Below are positions 7,222-14,235 of a DNA stretch of 35,596 nucleotides, piece after piece. Positions within the stretch are counted from its first letter, which is position 1. Each line of letters begins with the position of its first letter. The notes beneath the pieces were generated by a model. It was not told the origin of the DNA, did not search any database, and saw nothing but the letters and a program-made list of their open reading frames with translations. The stretch covers positions 1 to 35,596 of the forward strand of contig JAUUYL010000021.1 of the NCBI GenBank assembly GCA_030590485.1, written 5' to 3'. This DNA is from Lentisphaerota bacterium. Lineage in GTDB: Bacteria > Verrucomicrobiota > Kiritimatiellia > UBA8416 > JAUUYL01. The translations under genes and the position numbers were made by a program.

Positions 7222-8387
7222 GGTTGTCCTCCGTTTCGCATGTGTTCATACGCATTGCGAGTTTCAGCGACATATGAAGGGGATGTCTTGCCATCCAAAC
7301 AAGCGATAACTTGCTTGGCAATGGCTTTTGCCATTAACGGCGGTACCGCATTGCCTATTTGCCTAGCTATTTCGATTTTACTGCCACAAAAGATGAAGTC
7401 ATCAGGAATGGATTGAATCCGTGCAGCTTCTCTATGGGTGATGGGTCGGTTTTGCTTTGGGTGTAAATAACGGCCTTTTTCTGGTTTAAAGAATTCAGTA
7501 CGGATTGTGACGGAAGGCCTATCCCACCATAGTCTACCCATTAGGTCTGTTCCGCCTTTTTCTTTTCGAATCCAACAGCCAGGTGTAATATCTGGACGTT
7601 TTCTTTGTAAGTCGAATCTGTTACCTCCGGGTGGTATGGCTTTGTAGCGCTCCATGCTCACGCTTGTTGGCGTTCGTCCAAAATGAAGATCCAACGGCGG
7701 TTTAATGTCTCGGATTTCTGTGCCTATGGGTCTAGGCAGATCAAAAATTGCATCTTTCACACAACACCACGGCCGCAATTTTCTTTTGCCAAAGAAATCA
7801 TCTTGCGACTGAAGCTCAGGGATTTTTTTTGGATTGTAATGGGATGGGCGCGGTAATGAGATAGCTCCGCCTTTACTGGCCATGATGATGGTTCGATAAC
7901 GCATTTCGGGCACACCATAATTGGCGGCCAGTAGAACCTTAGCTTCGATATGTCTAAACCCAAAATCATGAAGTGTTTCTTCAATCTGAATAAATTCTGG
8001 TGACGTTAAGAGCTGACGGACATTTTCCATGACAATGACTTTTGCACCGCATTGTTTTACGACTCGCATGAATTGATACCAAAGTGCTCTTCGCGGATCA
8101 TTGTCACGGTTTTTGTTAAGTAGTGAGAATCCCTGGCATGGCGGGCCGCCGATAACAACATCAGCCTTTGGGAAAGAAAAACTTTTAGAATCAATAAGTT
8201 TGGTGATGTCACCGCTAACAGTGTGCCTTCCTTTTGGGTCAAAATTAGCCTTGTATGATTCAATGGCGTCGGCATTCCAGTCGTTTGAGAAGACGGGTCT
8301 GAATCTGCGGGTAGAGGCGAAGCCTTGGGTCATTCCTCCGCAACCGCAGAACAAATCTATCAATCTGTATTTTCCGTATCCTGACAT
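7209..8387 (-). CDS. DNA (cytosine-5) methyltransferase, second system
   Basis: A 392-residue C5 methyltransferase: motif I DLFCGCGGMTQGF (11-23), motif IV GGPPCQGFS with nucleophile C84, motif VI MENVRQLL (120-127), motif VIII around RYRTIIMAS, motif IX REAARIQSIPDDF and motif X RQIGNAVPPLMAKAIA. ATG 8387 is chosen over TTG 8393 because the homology begins there and a good promoter lies just upstream, with GGAAAG about 10 bases before the ATG. It pairs with the HNH gene it overlaps (7221) as a complete type II restriction-modification system. It differs from the methyltransferase at 1799 in its target-recognition region, so the target sites are probably different. Confidence 0.95.
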   Translation of the reverse strand: MSGYGKYRLIDLFCGCGGMTQGFASTRRFRPVFSNDWNADAIESYKANFDPKGRHTVSGDITKLIDSKSFSFPKADVVIGGPPCQGFSLLNKNRDNDPRRALWYQFMRVVKQCGAKVIVMENVRQLLTSPEFIQIEETLHDFGFRHIEAKVLLAANYGVPEMRYRTIIMASKGGAISLPRPSHYNPKKIPELQSQDDFFGKRKLRPWCCVKDAIFDLPRPIGTEIRDIKPPLDLHFGRTPTSVSMERYKAIPPGGNRFDLQRKRPDITPGCWIRKEKGGTDLMGRLWWDRPSVTIRTEFFKPEKGRYLHPKQNRPITHREAARIQSIPDDFIFCGSKIEIARQIGNAVPPLMAKAIAKQVIACLDGKTSPSYVAETRNAYEHMRNGGQPCMK

Positions 8388-8413
8388 CGCCAATCTTTCC
8401 GTTGTTGTCTAGC

Positions 8414-8442
8414 TTTATACCCTAGGTTGAGTTTGTTGGCAA
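8414..8442 (-). promoter_or_regulatory. Sigma-70-type promoter of the second methyltransferase
   Basis: On the minus strand TTGCCA (8442-8437), a 17-bp spacer and TATAAA (8419-8414) lie about 27 bp before ATG 8387. Each hexamer has five of six consensus bases and the spacing is ideal. Confidence 0.6.
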
Positions 8443-8666
8443 TGGTGGATTCTTTTTGTTGTTGAGCAGAGAGATTCGGCTTGAGTGATGATGACCTCTT
8501 GCCTAAATGATGAGAAAGATGTTTGGGTGGATAATTGGTGGATAAACTGGATATATTTCTGTGCGGTATAAGGCAGATGATATATGTTGCGCGACGCCAG
8601 GCGGTAATAAATAATTCTCAACTCGCATCTGAAATATCATCATTCGGCGTAGCAACTCAGCCCGCG

Positions 8667-8712
8667 ACGCACCCGATTTTATATCTGGTGCGTTTGTTTT
8701 GTGTTTTGTTTA
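8667..8712 (+). terminator. Hairpin with T-rich tail, orphan terminator
   Basis: ACGCACC (8667-8673) pairs with GGTGCGT (8687-8693) around a 13-base loop and is followed by a T-rich run (TTGTTTTGTGTTTTGTTT). It points right on the + strand, but no + strand gene precedes it. The stretch 8443-8796 holds nothing else I can support: the small frames there have no family features. The terminator may belong to an unseen small RNA or to a deleted gene. Confidence 0.45.
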
Positions 8713-8796
8713 TGCGATGTCAGTCTTCATAATTGGGGGCATTTTCGGGGGCAGTCAGCTTTCAGGGTTTTAGGGTTGGCGGTTTGACTGAGGCAT

Positions 8797-8819
8797 AAAG
8801 CACTTGTAGTAAGTGCTTT
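8797..8819. terminator. Perfect 9-bp hairpin after the tRNA-Leu-like gene
   Basis: AAAGCACTT (8797-8805), loop GTAGT, AAGTGCTTT (8811-8819). It lies 9 bp beyond the 3' end of the minus-strand tRNA-Leu-like sequence and could end its transcript, though there is no long U-tract on that strand. Confidence 0.4.
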
Positions 8820-8827
8820 AAGTGAAA

Positions 8828-8917
8828 TGCCGGGGGGGGGACTCGAACCCCCACACTGTTACCAGCGCCAGATTTTGAGTCTGGTGCGTCTGCCGATTCT
8901 TCGACATCGCTCGCGGC
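8828..8917 (-). tRNA. tRNA-Leu (CAA) with an aberrant 5' half, probable pseudogene or att remnant
   Basis: On the minus strand the 3' two-thirds of a class II tRNA-Leu is excellent: AATCGGCAGACGC (D-loop end), anticodon stem CCAGA/TCTGG with loop CTCAAAA (anticodon CAA at 8877-8875), a long variable arm and a T-arm GGGGGTTCGAGTCCCCC. The 3' acceptor strand CCCCGGC needs GCCGGGG at the 5' end, but the upstream sequence reads GCCGCGAGCGATGTCGAAG. Only part of the stem can form and the D-arm has about eight extra bases. It is either a decayed gene or the 3' half of a tRNA left at an integration junction. It marks the right edge of the defence island. Confidence 0.6.
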
Positions 8918-9021
8918 TCTGCTCTTGAATGTGCGGCATGTCTGGACGTACTGGTTGAAAAGAAACGCATAGAACAGGCCGATTTCGGAAAATCTATGCT
9001 GGTGTGAATTGTCTCGATGCT

Positions 9022-9145
9022 TGTCGGGCTCATTCGCAGCACCTCTCCCAGTCGCGTTCATGAGGATTCCGTGGATTACTCCACAAGCAGATCAGAAGTA
9101 ATCGATTAGGATTAGGAGCAATCCCGGCAGAGGTGCAATGCGCCC
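9022..9145. repeat. 124-bp structured repeat, copy 1
   Basis: Matches 20187-20310 over 124 bp with four differences. It is bounded by inverted GCACCTCT (9039-9046) and AGAGGTGC (9129-9136), perfect in this copy, and contains an internal hairpin GTGGA-TTAC-TCCAC (9071-9084) and a GATTAC/GTAATC pair. No coding frame is shared by the two copies. It looks like a small non-autonomous element or a structured RNA. Confidence 0.8.
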
Positions 9146-9189
9146 TGAATGTATGGTTGGTTGTGGAGTGCTATGTTCTGCCCCTTTGT

Positions 9190-9588
9190 TTACCAAAGGT
9201 GTCGGACTTGTTTGTAGTTTTGTATGAGTTTGTCTTTGGTCAATATGGTTGCGTTCTCTTCTCTGGCTGTAGCAACAATGATCTGATCGGCTGGATCACC
9301 GCGGAATGGTTGCGGCAAGGATGTTGAGCGATAAGCTATGGTAGGGGTTAGAGGAACAAGGCGAAGTTTAGGCATATCCAAAGCTTCTGCAATCCATTCT
9401 TCCGGATTGCAGGAGATTCCAATTCTTTCTTCTTCAAGAAGTTTGCTGAACTCCCAAGGAGAAATGGACGAAAGGAGAAGTTCTTCATAGCGTTTTGGGG
9501 ACGAAAGCAAGGTTCTTGCTTTTTGGGAAAGTTTTTCGGGGTGCATGTTCCACCAGATCCACACATGTGTATCCAGGATATATCTCAT
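9190..9588 (-). CDS. PIN-domain toxin, VapC-like
   Basis: A 132-residue PIN-domain ribonuclease, the toxin of a type II toxin-antitoxin pair. The acidic residues that hold the metal are visible: the Asp in YILDTHVWIWW at the N-terminus, Glu in SPWEFSKL, and Asp in RGDPADQIIVATA with TKDKLIQ downstream. The DTHVW...W form of the N-terminus is typical of the subgroup paired with Phd/YefM-type antitoxins. Start ATG 9588 is preferred over the in-frame upstream ATGs because it overlaps the antitoxin stop (ATGA), the usual coupling. The target RNA cannot be predicted. Confidence 0.9.
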   Translation of the reverse strand: MRYILDTHVWIWWNMHPEKLSQKARTLLSSPKRYEELLLSSISPWEFSKLLEEERIGISCNPEEWIAEALDMPKLRLVPLTPTIAYRSTSLPQPFRGDPADQIIVATAREENATILTKDKLIQNYKQVRHLW

Positions 9589-9812
9589 TTGCATGCATTC
9601 CAAACTTCTTCTCCCAGGGAGGAGACAATATTATCTTCAAACACCAATGCCTCAGAGAGTTTGCCGGGCTCAGGCTTGGTTGTTGAAATGGGGATTACTT
9701 CGGCCAAAGGTTTCCCTCGTTTTGTCACCACGACAGACTCCTTAGTTTTCGCAACCTGCCCCAAGATTTGTAACGCATGGGCTTTAAAATCAGTTATAGC
9801 GAGTGTTTTCAT
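9585..9812 (-). CDS. Phd/YefM-family antitoxin
   Basis: A 75-residue protein starting MKTLAITDFKAHALQIL, with VVVTKRGKPLAEVIPI, the standard signature of the Phd/YefM DNA-binding domain. The remaining C-terminal tail would wrap around the toxin. It precedes and overlaps the PIN toxin by four bases. A strong promoter with a palindromic spacer lies just upstream, consistent with autoregulation by the antitoxin-toxin complex. Confidence 0.9.
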   Translation of the reverse strand: MKTLAITDFKAHALQILGQVAKTKESVVVTKRGKPLAEVIPISTTKPEPGKLSEALVFEDNIVSSLGEEVWNACK

Positions 9813-9836
9813 TATTCGTCACCTTCATCTTGCGTT

Positions 9837-9865
9837 AATATAGTCATTTCAAATGGTCATGTCAA
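9837..9865 (-). promoter_or_regulatory. Promoter/operator of the toxin-antitoxin pair
   Basis: On the minus strand TTGACA (9865-9860), exactly 17 bp, then TATATT (9842-9837). The spacer contains the palindrome CATTT-C-AAATG (9846-9856 on +), a natural operator for the Phd-type antitoxin. The antitoxin ATG follows about 25 bp downstream with AAGGTG as ribosome site. Confidence 0.65.
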
Positions 9866-9948
9866 GATTGAATTAATTTTAGGTGGTGAGAGTAGCGATT
9901 TTGTGTTGCCACTTGTTCCCGTCACTATTTCGGGTTAGTATTCTTGTC

Positions 9949-10668
9949 ATGATAAGCAGTTGCCAAATAGTTGCGCATAGGGGGGCTTCCTTTGATGCGC
10001 CGGAGAATACGCTTTCGGCGTTTCGGTTGGCGTGGGAGTTGGGTGTAAAAGTTGTCGAGGGTGATTTCCGTCTTACTGTTGATGGTCGGGTTGTGTGTTT
10101 TCATGATGAAAAGACGAACAGGATTGGAGGGGGTGATCTGGTTGTTGCGTCGTCGAGTCTTGAGGATTTGCGCGGGTTGGATGTTGGGGGATGGAAGGGT
10201 GATGAATGGGCGGGGGAGCGGATGCCGGTGTTGGAGGAGGTTCTTGAGGAGATGCCGGAGGGGAATGTTCTTTTGTTGGAGGTTAAGTGTGGGATTGAGA
10301 TCTTGCCGGTGCTGGCTGAGTTTTCGCTTGAGGGGCGCGTGATTATTATGTCGTTTAGTGCGGATGTTGTGGCTGGTGTTAAGGTGTTGATGCCGGGGAT
10401 AGAGGTTTTCTGGCTGACGCGTTATCGTAAGAGGATGATGGGGCGTGGGTATAGGCCGGATGAGGGAAGGATACTTGAGGTGCTGGAGGAGACGGGGGCG
10501 GATGGGGTTGGGCTTAAGGCGCATGAGAGTATTGATGGAGAATTTGTGGGGGCGCTGCGTGGGGCGGGGAAGAAGGTTGATGTTTGGACTGTTGATGACC
10601 CTGCGGAAGCTAAACGGTATCTGGATCTGGGTGTCGATTACCTGACGACAAATCGGCCGGAGAGATAA
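9949..10668 (+). CDS. Glycerophosphodiester phosphodiesterase family protein
   Basis: A GDPD TIM-barrel enzyme that hydrolyses glycerophosphodiesters to glycerol 3-phosphate and an alcohol. Visible motifs: IVAHRGAS with the catalytic His, APENTLSAF, the metal site VVEGDFRLTVDGRVVCFHD, then LLLEVK and DVWTVDDPAEAKRYLDLGVDYLTTNRP, the normal C-terminal end of the barrel. The start is uncertain: ATG 9949 gives a compact 239-residue enzyme, while GTG 9883 would add 22 hydrophobic residues that could be a signal or anchor. It is convergent with tsaB, separated by a repeat-filled spacer. Confidence 0.9.
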   Translation: MISSCQIVAHRGASFDAPENTLSAFRLAWELGVKVVEGDFRLTVDGRVVCFHDEKTNRIGGGDLVVASSSLEDLRGLDVGGWKGDEWAGERMPVLEEVLEEMPEGNVLLLEVKCGIEILPVLAEFSLEGRVIIMSFSADVVAGVKVLMPGIEVFWLTRYRKRMMGRGYRPDEGRILEVLEETGADGVGLKAHESIDGEFVGALRGAGKKVDVWTVDDPAEAKRYLDLGVDYLTTNRPER

Positions 10669-10833
10669 ATGATAAATGATGAATGATGATTAATGAAAGA
10701 CTTATTGGCTGTGGAGAATGTTTGCCCGCCCGCTCCCCCCGTCGCTAGATGCCCTGGATAAAACGGATTAAAGATTTGTGGGCTTAGGATATTATCTTTT
10801 GTGGTCCGTAGTCCGTGGTCTGTAGTCCGTAGT
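10664..10833. repeat. Microrepeat spacer: gatgaat words and gtagtccg words
   Basis: The spacer after the GDPD gene begins with overlapping ATGAATGATGA-type words (10664-10696) and ends with several near-copies of GTAGTCCGT/GTGGTCTGT (10801-10833). The same word families recur at 14966-15060, 16295-16323 and 17301-17323. Between them (10697-10800) I see nothing. Confidence 0.7.
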
Positions 10834-10834
10834 C

Positions 10835-10860
10835 GTCGTGTGACGTATACGTCACGCGAC
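10835..10860. terminator. 26-bp palindrome between convergent genes
   Basis: GTGACGTATACGTCAC (10840-10855) is a perfect 16-bp palindrome; five further pairs on each side (one T-G) extend it to 26 bp. It overlaps the tsaB stop and lies between convergent genes, so a bidirectional terminator is likely, though no U-tract follows on either strand. Confidence 0.4.
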
Positions 10861-11523
10861 TGGCGGGTGCATATAGAGGGGGAGCGCCGGTCTGGCGTGA
10901 TTGCCTATTGCTAAGAAAGCGATTGTTTCTGCGGTGGGGAATGATTGTTTCGATATGAGTGTTGAGTCTTTTGGGGTGGCGGTTGTCAGGTATTCTTCGA
11001 GTCTATGCCAGTCTGGGGTGGCGATTATGGTTTCTTTTTTGATGAGGGTTGGGAATTCGTCTTTTGTTGTCAGTGAGTAGTCTTGTGATATTGTGATGAT
11101 TCCGTCTTTCAGGATGAATTCTGCGTACCAGAGGCTTTGGCGGCGGGCGTCGCCGACGACAACGATTGTTTTGTCCTGGTTATTTTTGAGTAGTTCGTGT
11201 GCGATTGCTTCTCCGCAGCTTACGCCGGTTACCTTTTGTTTGTCGGGCAGGGCCATGCCATTGACGGTGGATATGGCGGTGCGGATGCCTGCGAAGGAGC
11301 CTGGGCCTATATCGACGGCAAATGATGTGACGTCGTTGATTGATATGGCAGCATCGCTGAAAAGTGATGGAAGGGCCTTGAAAACCTCGTGATTATTGAT
11401 CATTTTGCTATTCCATTCCTTTTGGGCCATGAGTTCGTTATTGCGTAGTATGGCGCAGGAGCAGTGGGTGGTGGACTGGGAGATGGCCAGGATAGTTGAG
11501 TCGGTGTTTGTGTCTACATTCAT
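10852..11523 (-). CDS. tsaB: tRNA threonylcarbamoyladenosine biosynthesis protein TsaB
   Basis: A 223-residue ASKHA-fold protein. TsaB is a non-catalytic partner of TsaD that, with TsaE, transfers the threonylcarbamoyl group to A37 of tRNAs reading ANN codons. The signature is DIGPGSFAGIRTAISTVNGMAL (the family form is GPGSFTGLR), preceded by ILAISQST at the N-terminus and followed by VVVGDARRQSLWYAEF. The C-terminal half is short and divergent, as is usual in TsaB. It is the only minus-strand gene in this stretch and stands alone. Confidence 0.88.
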   Translation of the reverse strand: MNVDTNTDSTILAISQSTTHCSCAILRNNELMAQKEWNSKMINNHEVFKALPSLFSDAAISINDVTSFAVDIGPGSFAGIRTAISTVNGMALPDKQKVTGVSCGEAIAHELLKNNQDKTIVVVGDARRQSLWYAEFILKDGIITISQDYSLTTKDEFPTLIKKETIIATPDWHRLEEYLTTATPKDSTLISKQSFPTAETIAFLAIGNHARPALPLYMHPPVA

Positions 11524-11592
11524 GAGAGCCGAAGATACAGGATACAGTATGTATGATTCAAGGTTGTTTTGAGGTTGTTTTTGGGCGGGGGC

Positions 11593-11601
11593 TGATATAA
11601 T
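11593..11601 (+). promoter_or_regulatory. Extended -10 promoter of the EIIA-CBS gene
   Basis: TGATATAAT is a perfect extended -10 element with no clear -35. Its TATAAT ends 11 bp before ATG 11613, so the transcript would have only a few untranslated bases. There is no ribosome site between them. Confidence 0.5.
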
Positions 11602-11612
11602 ATTTTGGGCTT

Positions 11613-12539
11613 ATGGCTAGCGGACTAAATGGTACTAATTTTGCGTCTCTGTTCACGTCGAAGGATACATTGTGTCAGACTTCGATTAGTGACCGTGATG
11701 AGCTTATTCAAAAGATGCTCGAGGTTTTGGCTCTCAATCACGGAATAGGCAATGTGGAACATGCGTTTCAGCAGGTTATTGAGCGTGAAGAGAAGATATC
11801 GACTGTGATCGCGCCGGGGATTGCGGTGCCGCATGCGCGTCTTGATGCGATTGACGGGATAGTTGTCGGAGTTGCTACATCTCGTGCTGGTATTAAGTTC
11901 AATGGTGATGCAAATTCAAAGGCTCATCTTGTCATCATGATTTTGGCGCCAAAGGATCAGCCTGGCGTTTATTTGCAGGCGTTGAGTTCATTTGCGAAGA
12001 TTCTGAATGAGACCGGAGTTGCCAAGCGTATAGCTGAGATGGATAATGCTGAGGATGTGTGGCGTTTCTTTGATCGCGGCGGATTGGTATTGCCTGATTA
12101 TGTTTGTGCTGGGGATATAATGACGAGGGACATAGCGGTTGTGTTGGAAAACGATACATTGGAGCATGCTATCGACATGCTTGTGGATCAGCATGACATA
12201 GATGTTCCTGTGGTGGACAAGGCTGGTGTTCTGGTTGGTGTTGTTACGGCTTATGAGTTATTAAAGGTTTGTTTGCCTGATTATATTTTGTGGATGGATG
12301 ATTTGTCGCCGATTATTAATTTTGAACCTTTCGCGCAGGTTTTGAGGAATGAGGGGAAGGCCTGGCTTACTGAGATAATGGCTACGGACTATGCGGCGGT
12401 TCAGGTTGACGCGCCTGCCATACAGGTTGCCAAGGAGATTACCAAGCGTGGCTCGCGGCAGGTTTATGTGCTTGATGATGAGAAGCTGGTTGGAGAGATA
12501 CGGCTTCAGGATTTTATTGATAAGGTTTTGCGGCAGTGA
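11613..12539 (+). CDS. PTS EIIA (fructose-type) domain fused to a CBS pair
   Basis: A 308-residue soluble regulatory protein. Residues about 10-155 are a PTS EIIA type 2 domain with the phosphorylatable histidine H74 in TVIAPGIAVPHARL. Residues about 163-308 form two CBS motifs (AGDIMTRDIAVVLENDTLEHAIDML and LTEIMATDYAAVQVDAPAIQVAKEI), a module that binds adenine nucleotides. No EIIB or EIIC is near, so it is unlikely to carry sugar; it may sense phosphotransfer state and energy charge. The permease gene 198 bp downstream on the same strand is a plausible target; EIIA-like and CBS domains often control transporters. The start is nearly leaderless. Confidence 0.88.
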   Translation: MASGLNGTNFASLFTSKDTLCQTSISDRDELIQKMLEVLALNHGIGNVEHAFQQVIEREEKISTVIAPGIAVPHARLDAIDGIVVGVATSRAGIKFNGDANSKAHLVIMILAPKDQPGVYLQALSSFAKILNETGVAKRIAEMDNAEDVWRFFDRGGLVLPDYVCAGDIMTRDIAVVLENDTLEHAIDMLVDQHDIDVPVVDKAGVLVGVVTAYELLKVCLPDYILWMDDLSPIINFEPFAQVLRNEGKAWLTEIMATDYAAVQVDAPAIQVAKEITKRGSRQVYVLDDEKLVGEIRLQDFIDKVLRQ

Positions 12540-12612
12540 GGAGAAAACCTGAGGGCTGAAACCTGAAGCCTGAGTAAGAGGAGAGGGCGAATGGTTGATG
12601 GGCCTAGGGGAA

Positions 12613-12650
12613 GAATATCGAATATCGAATACTGAATATCGAATGTCGAA
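12613..12650. repeat. gaatatc tandem microrepeat
   Basis: Four or five imperfect copies of GAATATCGAAT words in the spacer between the EIIA-CBS gene and the permease. The same word recurs at 14966-15004. The remainder of the spacer (12540-12737) is purine-rich with no further feature. Confidence 0.7.
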
Positions 12651-12737
12651 GTGAAGATGAGAATAGAGAGCAAGAGATTTGACAGGATGGGTTTATGGGC
12701 TTAGGGCTGATGGGCTCTGAGGGGATTAAGAGTAAGA

Positions 12738-14183
12738 ATGGTTAAGAAGAGTAAAGATGGGTCTTTAGGGATGTTGGTGCGTGGGGTATGTCTTCTTGTG
12801 CTTACGGGGCTTGTCGCGGTGTCGGCGCGATCGGCGCAATTTGAGGATCAGCAGGTATTGTCCTTGTCTATTTTTGTGATGATCATTCTTGCGACGCTTT
12901 TCTTTTGGAAGTTCCGTCTGGCTATAGCTTTTATTGGGATTGCGATGTTGCTTGGGTTTAAGGCTTTGACGCTTCAGAGTTTTGTCGAGTCGAGTGAGTT
13001 GGACATCATACTGTTTCTGGTGGGGATGATGGTTACGGTTGGTGTTTTGAAAGAGCTGGGTTTGTTTACGTGGATCATTCAGATGGTTTTGGGGATGGAG
13101 CATATGACGGGCCAGATCTTTGTTACCATTATTGTGTTTCTTTCTGCCTTGATGGCTTGTGCGGTTGACGAGGTGACCAGTATAGTTTTTGTTGGGGCTC
13201 TTATATTTCAGGTGTGTGATACTCTTAAGCTGAAGCCGGTTCCATTTTTGATGATAGCGGTGATGGCCACGAATATTGGTTCGTCGGGTACTATGTTGGG
13301 CAATCCTGTTGGTATTTTGATTGGGCATAAGGCTGGGTTTGGATTTGAGGATTTCGTGGTGTGGGCGTTTCCTGTTATGCTCATATCGCTTGTCATATGT
13401 CTTTTGATATTGCTGGTCTGGTATAAGAAAGAGATTGCCCTGTTGACAGAGAAGCTTAATGAGAGACGTGCGGAGCGGCTTGGGCTGGGGCCATTGGTTC
13501 GGGTTCCTTATAAGCGCGGGTTATTTATTCTTGTTGCGATGTTGACGTTGATAGCTTCTCATCGTCGTCTGGAGAATCTGCTTGGTGTTGAGGATAATAC
13601 TGTTCTTATTGTTGCGCCGTTATTGATAGCGGGCATATTGATGATATGGCGTCATGAACGTGCCAGGCATTATATTGAGACCGAGGTAGAGTGGTGGACT
13701 TTGCTTTTTTTCATGATGTTGTTTGTTGTTGCCGGCACGCTTGAGCATACGGGAGTTACAGACAGGGTTGCCAGTGATTTTACAGCTTTTTTCGGGACTA
13801 ACCCGGTTGTTTTGACGCCGGTTGTGATATTTGTTTCTGCGCTTGGGTCGGCATTTGTTGATAATGTTGTATTTGTGGCGGCGTTTATACCGGTGGTGCG
13901 GGAGTTGAATTCCAATCCCTTATGGTGGGCGCTTTTGCTTGGTGCATGTTTTGGCGGGAATATTACAATGATAGGTTCTACGGCAAATATTGTTGCGTTG
14001 GGTATGTTGGAGAAAAAATACCGGACATCGATAAAATTTGGAGAATGGTTGAAGCTTGGCGCAGTTATTGGGCTTATTACATGTCTTGTGGCGTGGGGTG
14101 CGTTGTTTATTCTTTCGCCGTACATGCCGGAGCGTGCGGCTATGAGTGTTCAGGCGGAAATTTTGGAGGAAGCGTTGCATTGA
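12738..14183 (+). CDS. ArsB/SLC13-type (ion transporter superfamily) permease
   Basis: A 481-residue integral membrane protein with about 11-12 hydrophobic segments in two homologous halves. Each half carries the superfamily hairpin with its S/G-N-T/P motif: ATNIGSSGTMLGNPVGILIG in the first and GGNITMIGSTANIVALG in the second. A cytoplasmic basic loop (KEIALLTEKLNERRAERLGLG) separates the halves. Members exchange anions such as arsenite or dicarboxylates, or Na+/H+ (NhaD); the substrate is not readable here, and there is no arsenic gene nearby. The upstream EIIA-CBS protein probably regulates it. Confidence 0.85.
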   Translation: MVKKSKDGSLGMLVRGVCLLVLTGLVAVSARSAQFEDQQVLSLSIFVMIILATLFFWKFRLAIAFIGIAMLLGFKALTLQSFVESSELDIILFLVGMMVTVGVLKELGLFTWIIQMVLGMEHMTGQIFVTIIVFLSALMACAVDEVTSIVFVGALIFQVCDTLKLKPVPFLMIAVMATNIGSSGTMLGNPVGILIGHKAGFGFEDFVVWAFPVMLISLVICLLILLVWYKKEIALLTEKLNERRAERLGLGPLVRVPYKRGLFILVAMLTLIASHRRLENLLGVEDNTVLIVAPLLIAGILMIWRHERARHYIETEVEWWTLLFFMMLFVVAGTLEHTGVTDRVASDFTAFFGTNPVVLTPVVIFVSALGSAFVDNVVFVAAFIPVVRELNSNPLWWALLLGACFGGNITMIGSTANIVALGMLEKKYRTSIKFGEWLKLGAVIGLITCLVAWGALFILSPYMPERAAMSVQAEILEEALH

Positions 14184-14235
14184 GGAATGTGATTTTTAGT
14201 AATAGTCATTAATAAACATTAAAGGAGAAGATAAT

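Noticed and set aside
8535-8732. Possible small gene or tmRNA-like piece before the tRNA-Leu sequence
   Set aside because: The frame runs through the terminator hairpin and no SsrA tag or tRNA-like end could be identified.
9925-10524. 199-codon open frame on the minus strand
   Set aside because: Antisense to the GDPD gene; composition is Arg/His/Pro-rich with no family pattern.
12765-13328. 187-codon minus-strand frame
   Set aside because: Antisense to the permease; low-complexity His/Asn/Lys composition, a shadow of hydrophobic codons.
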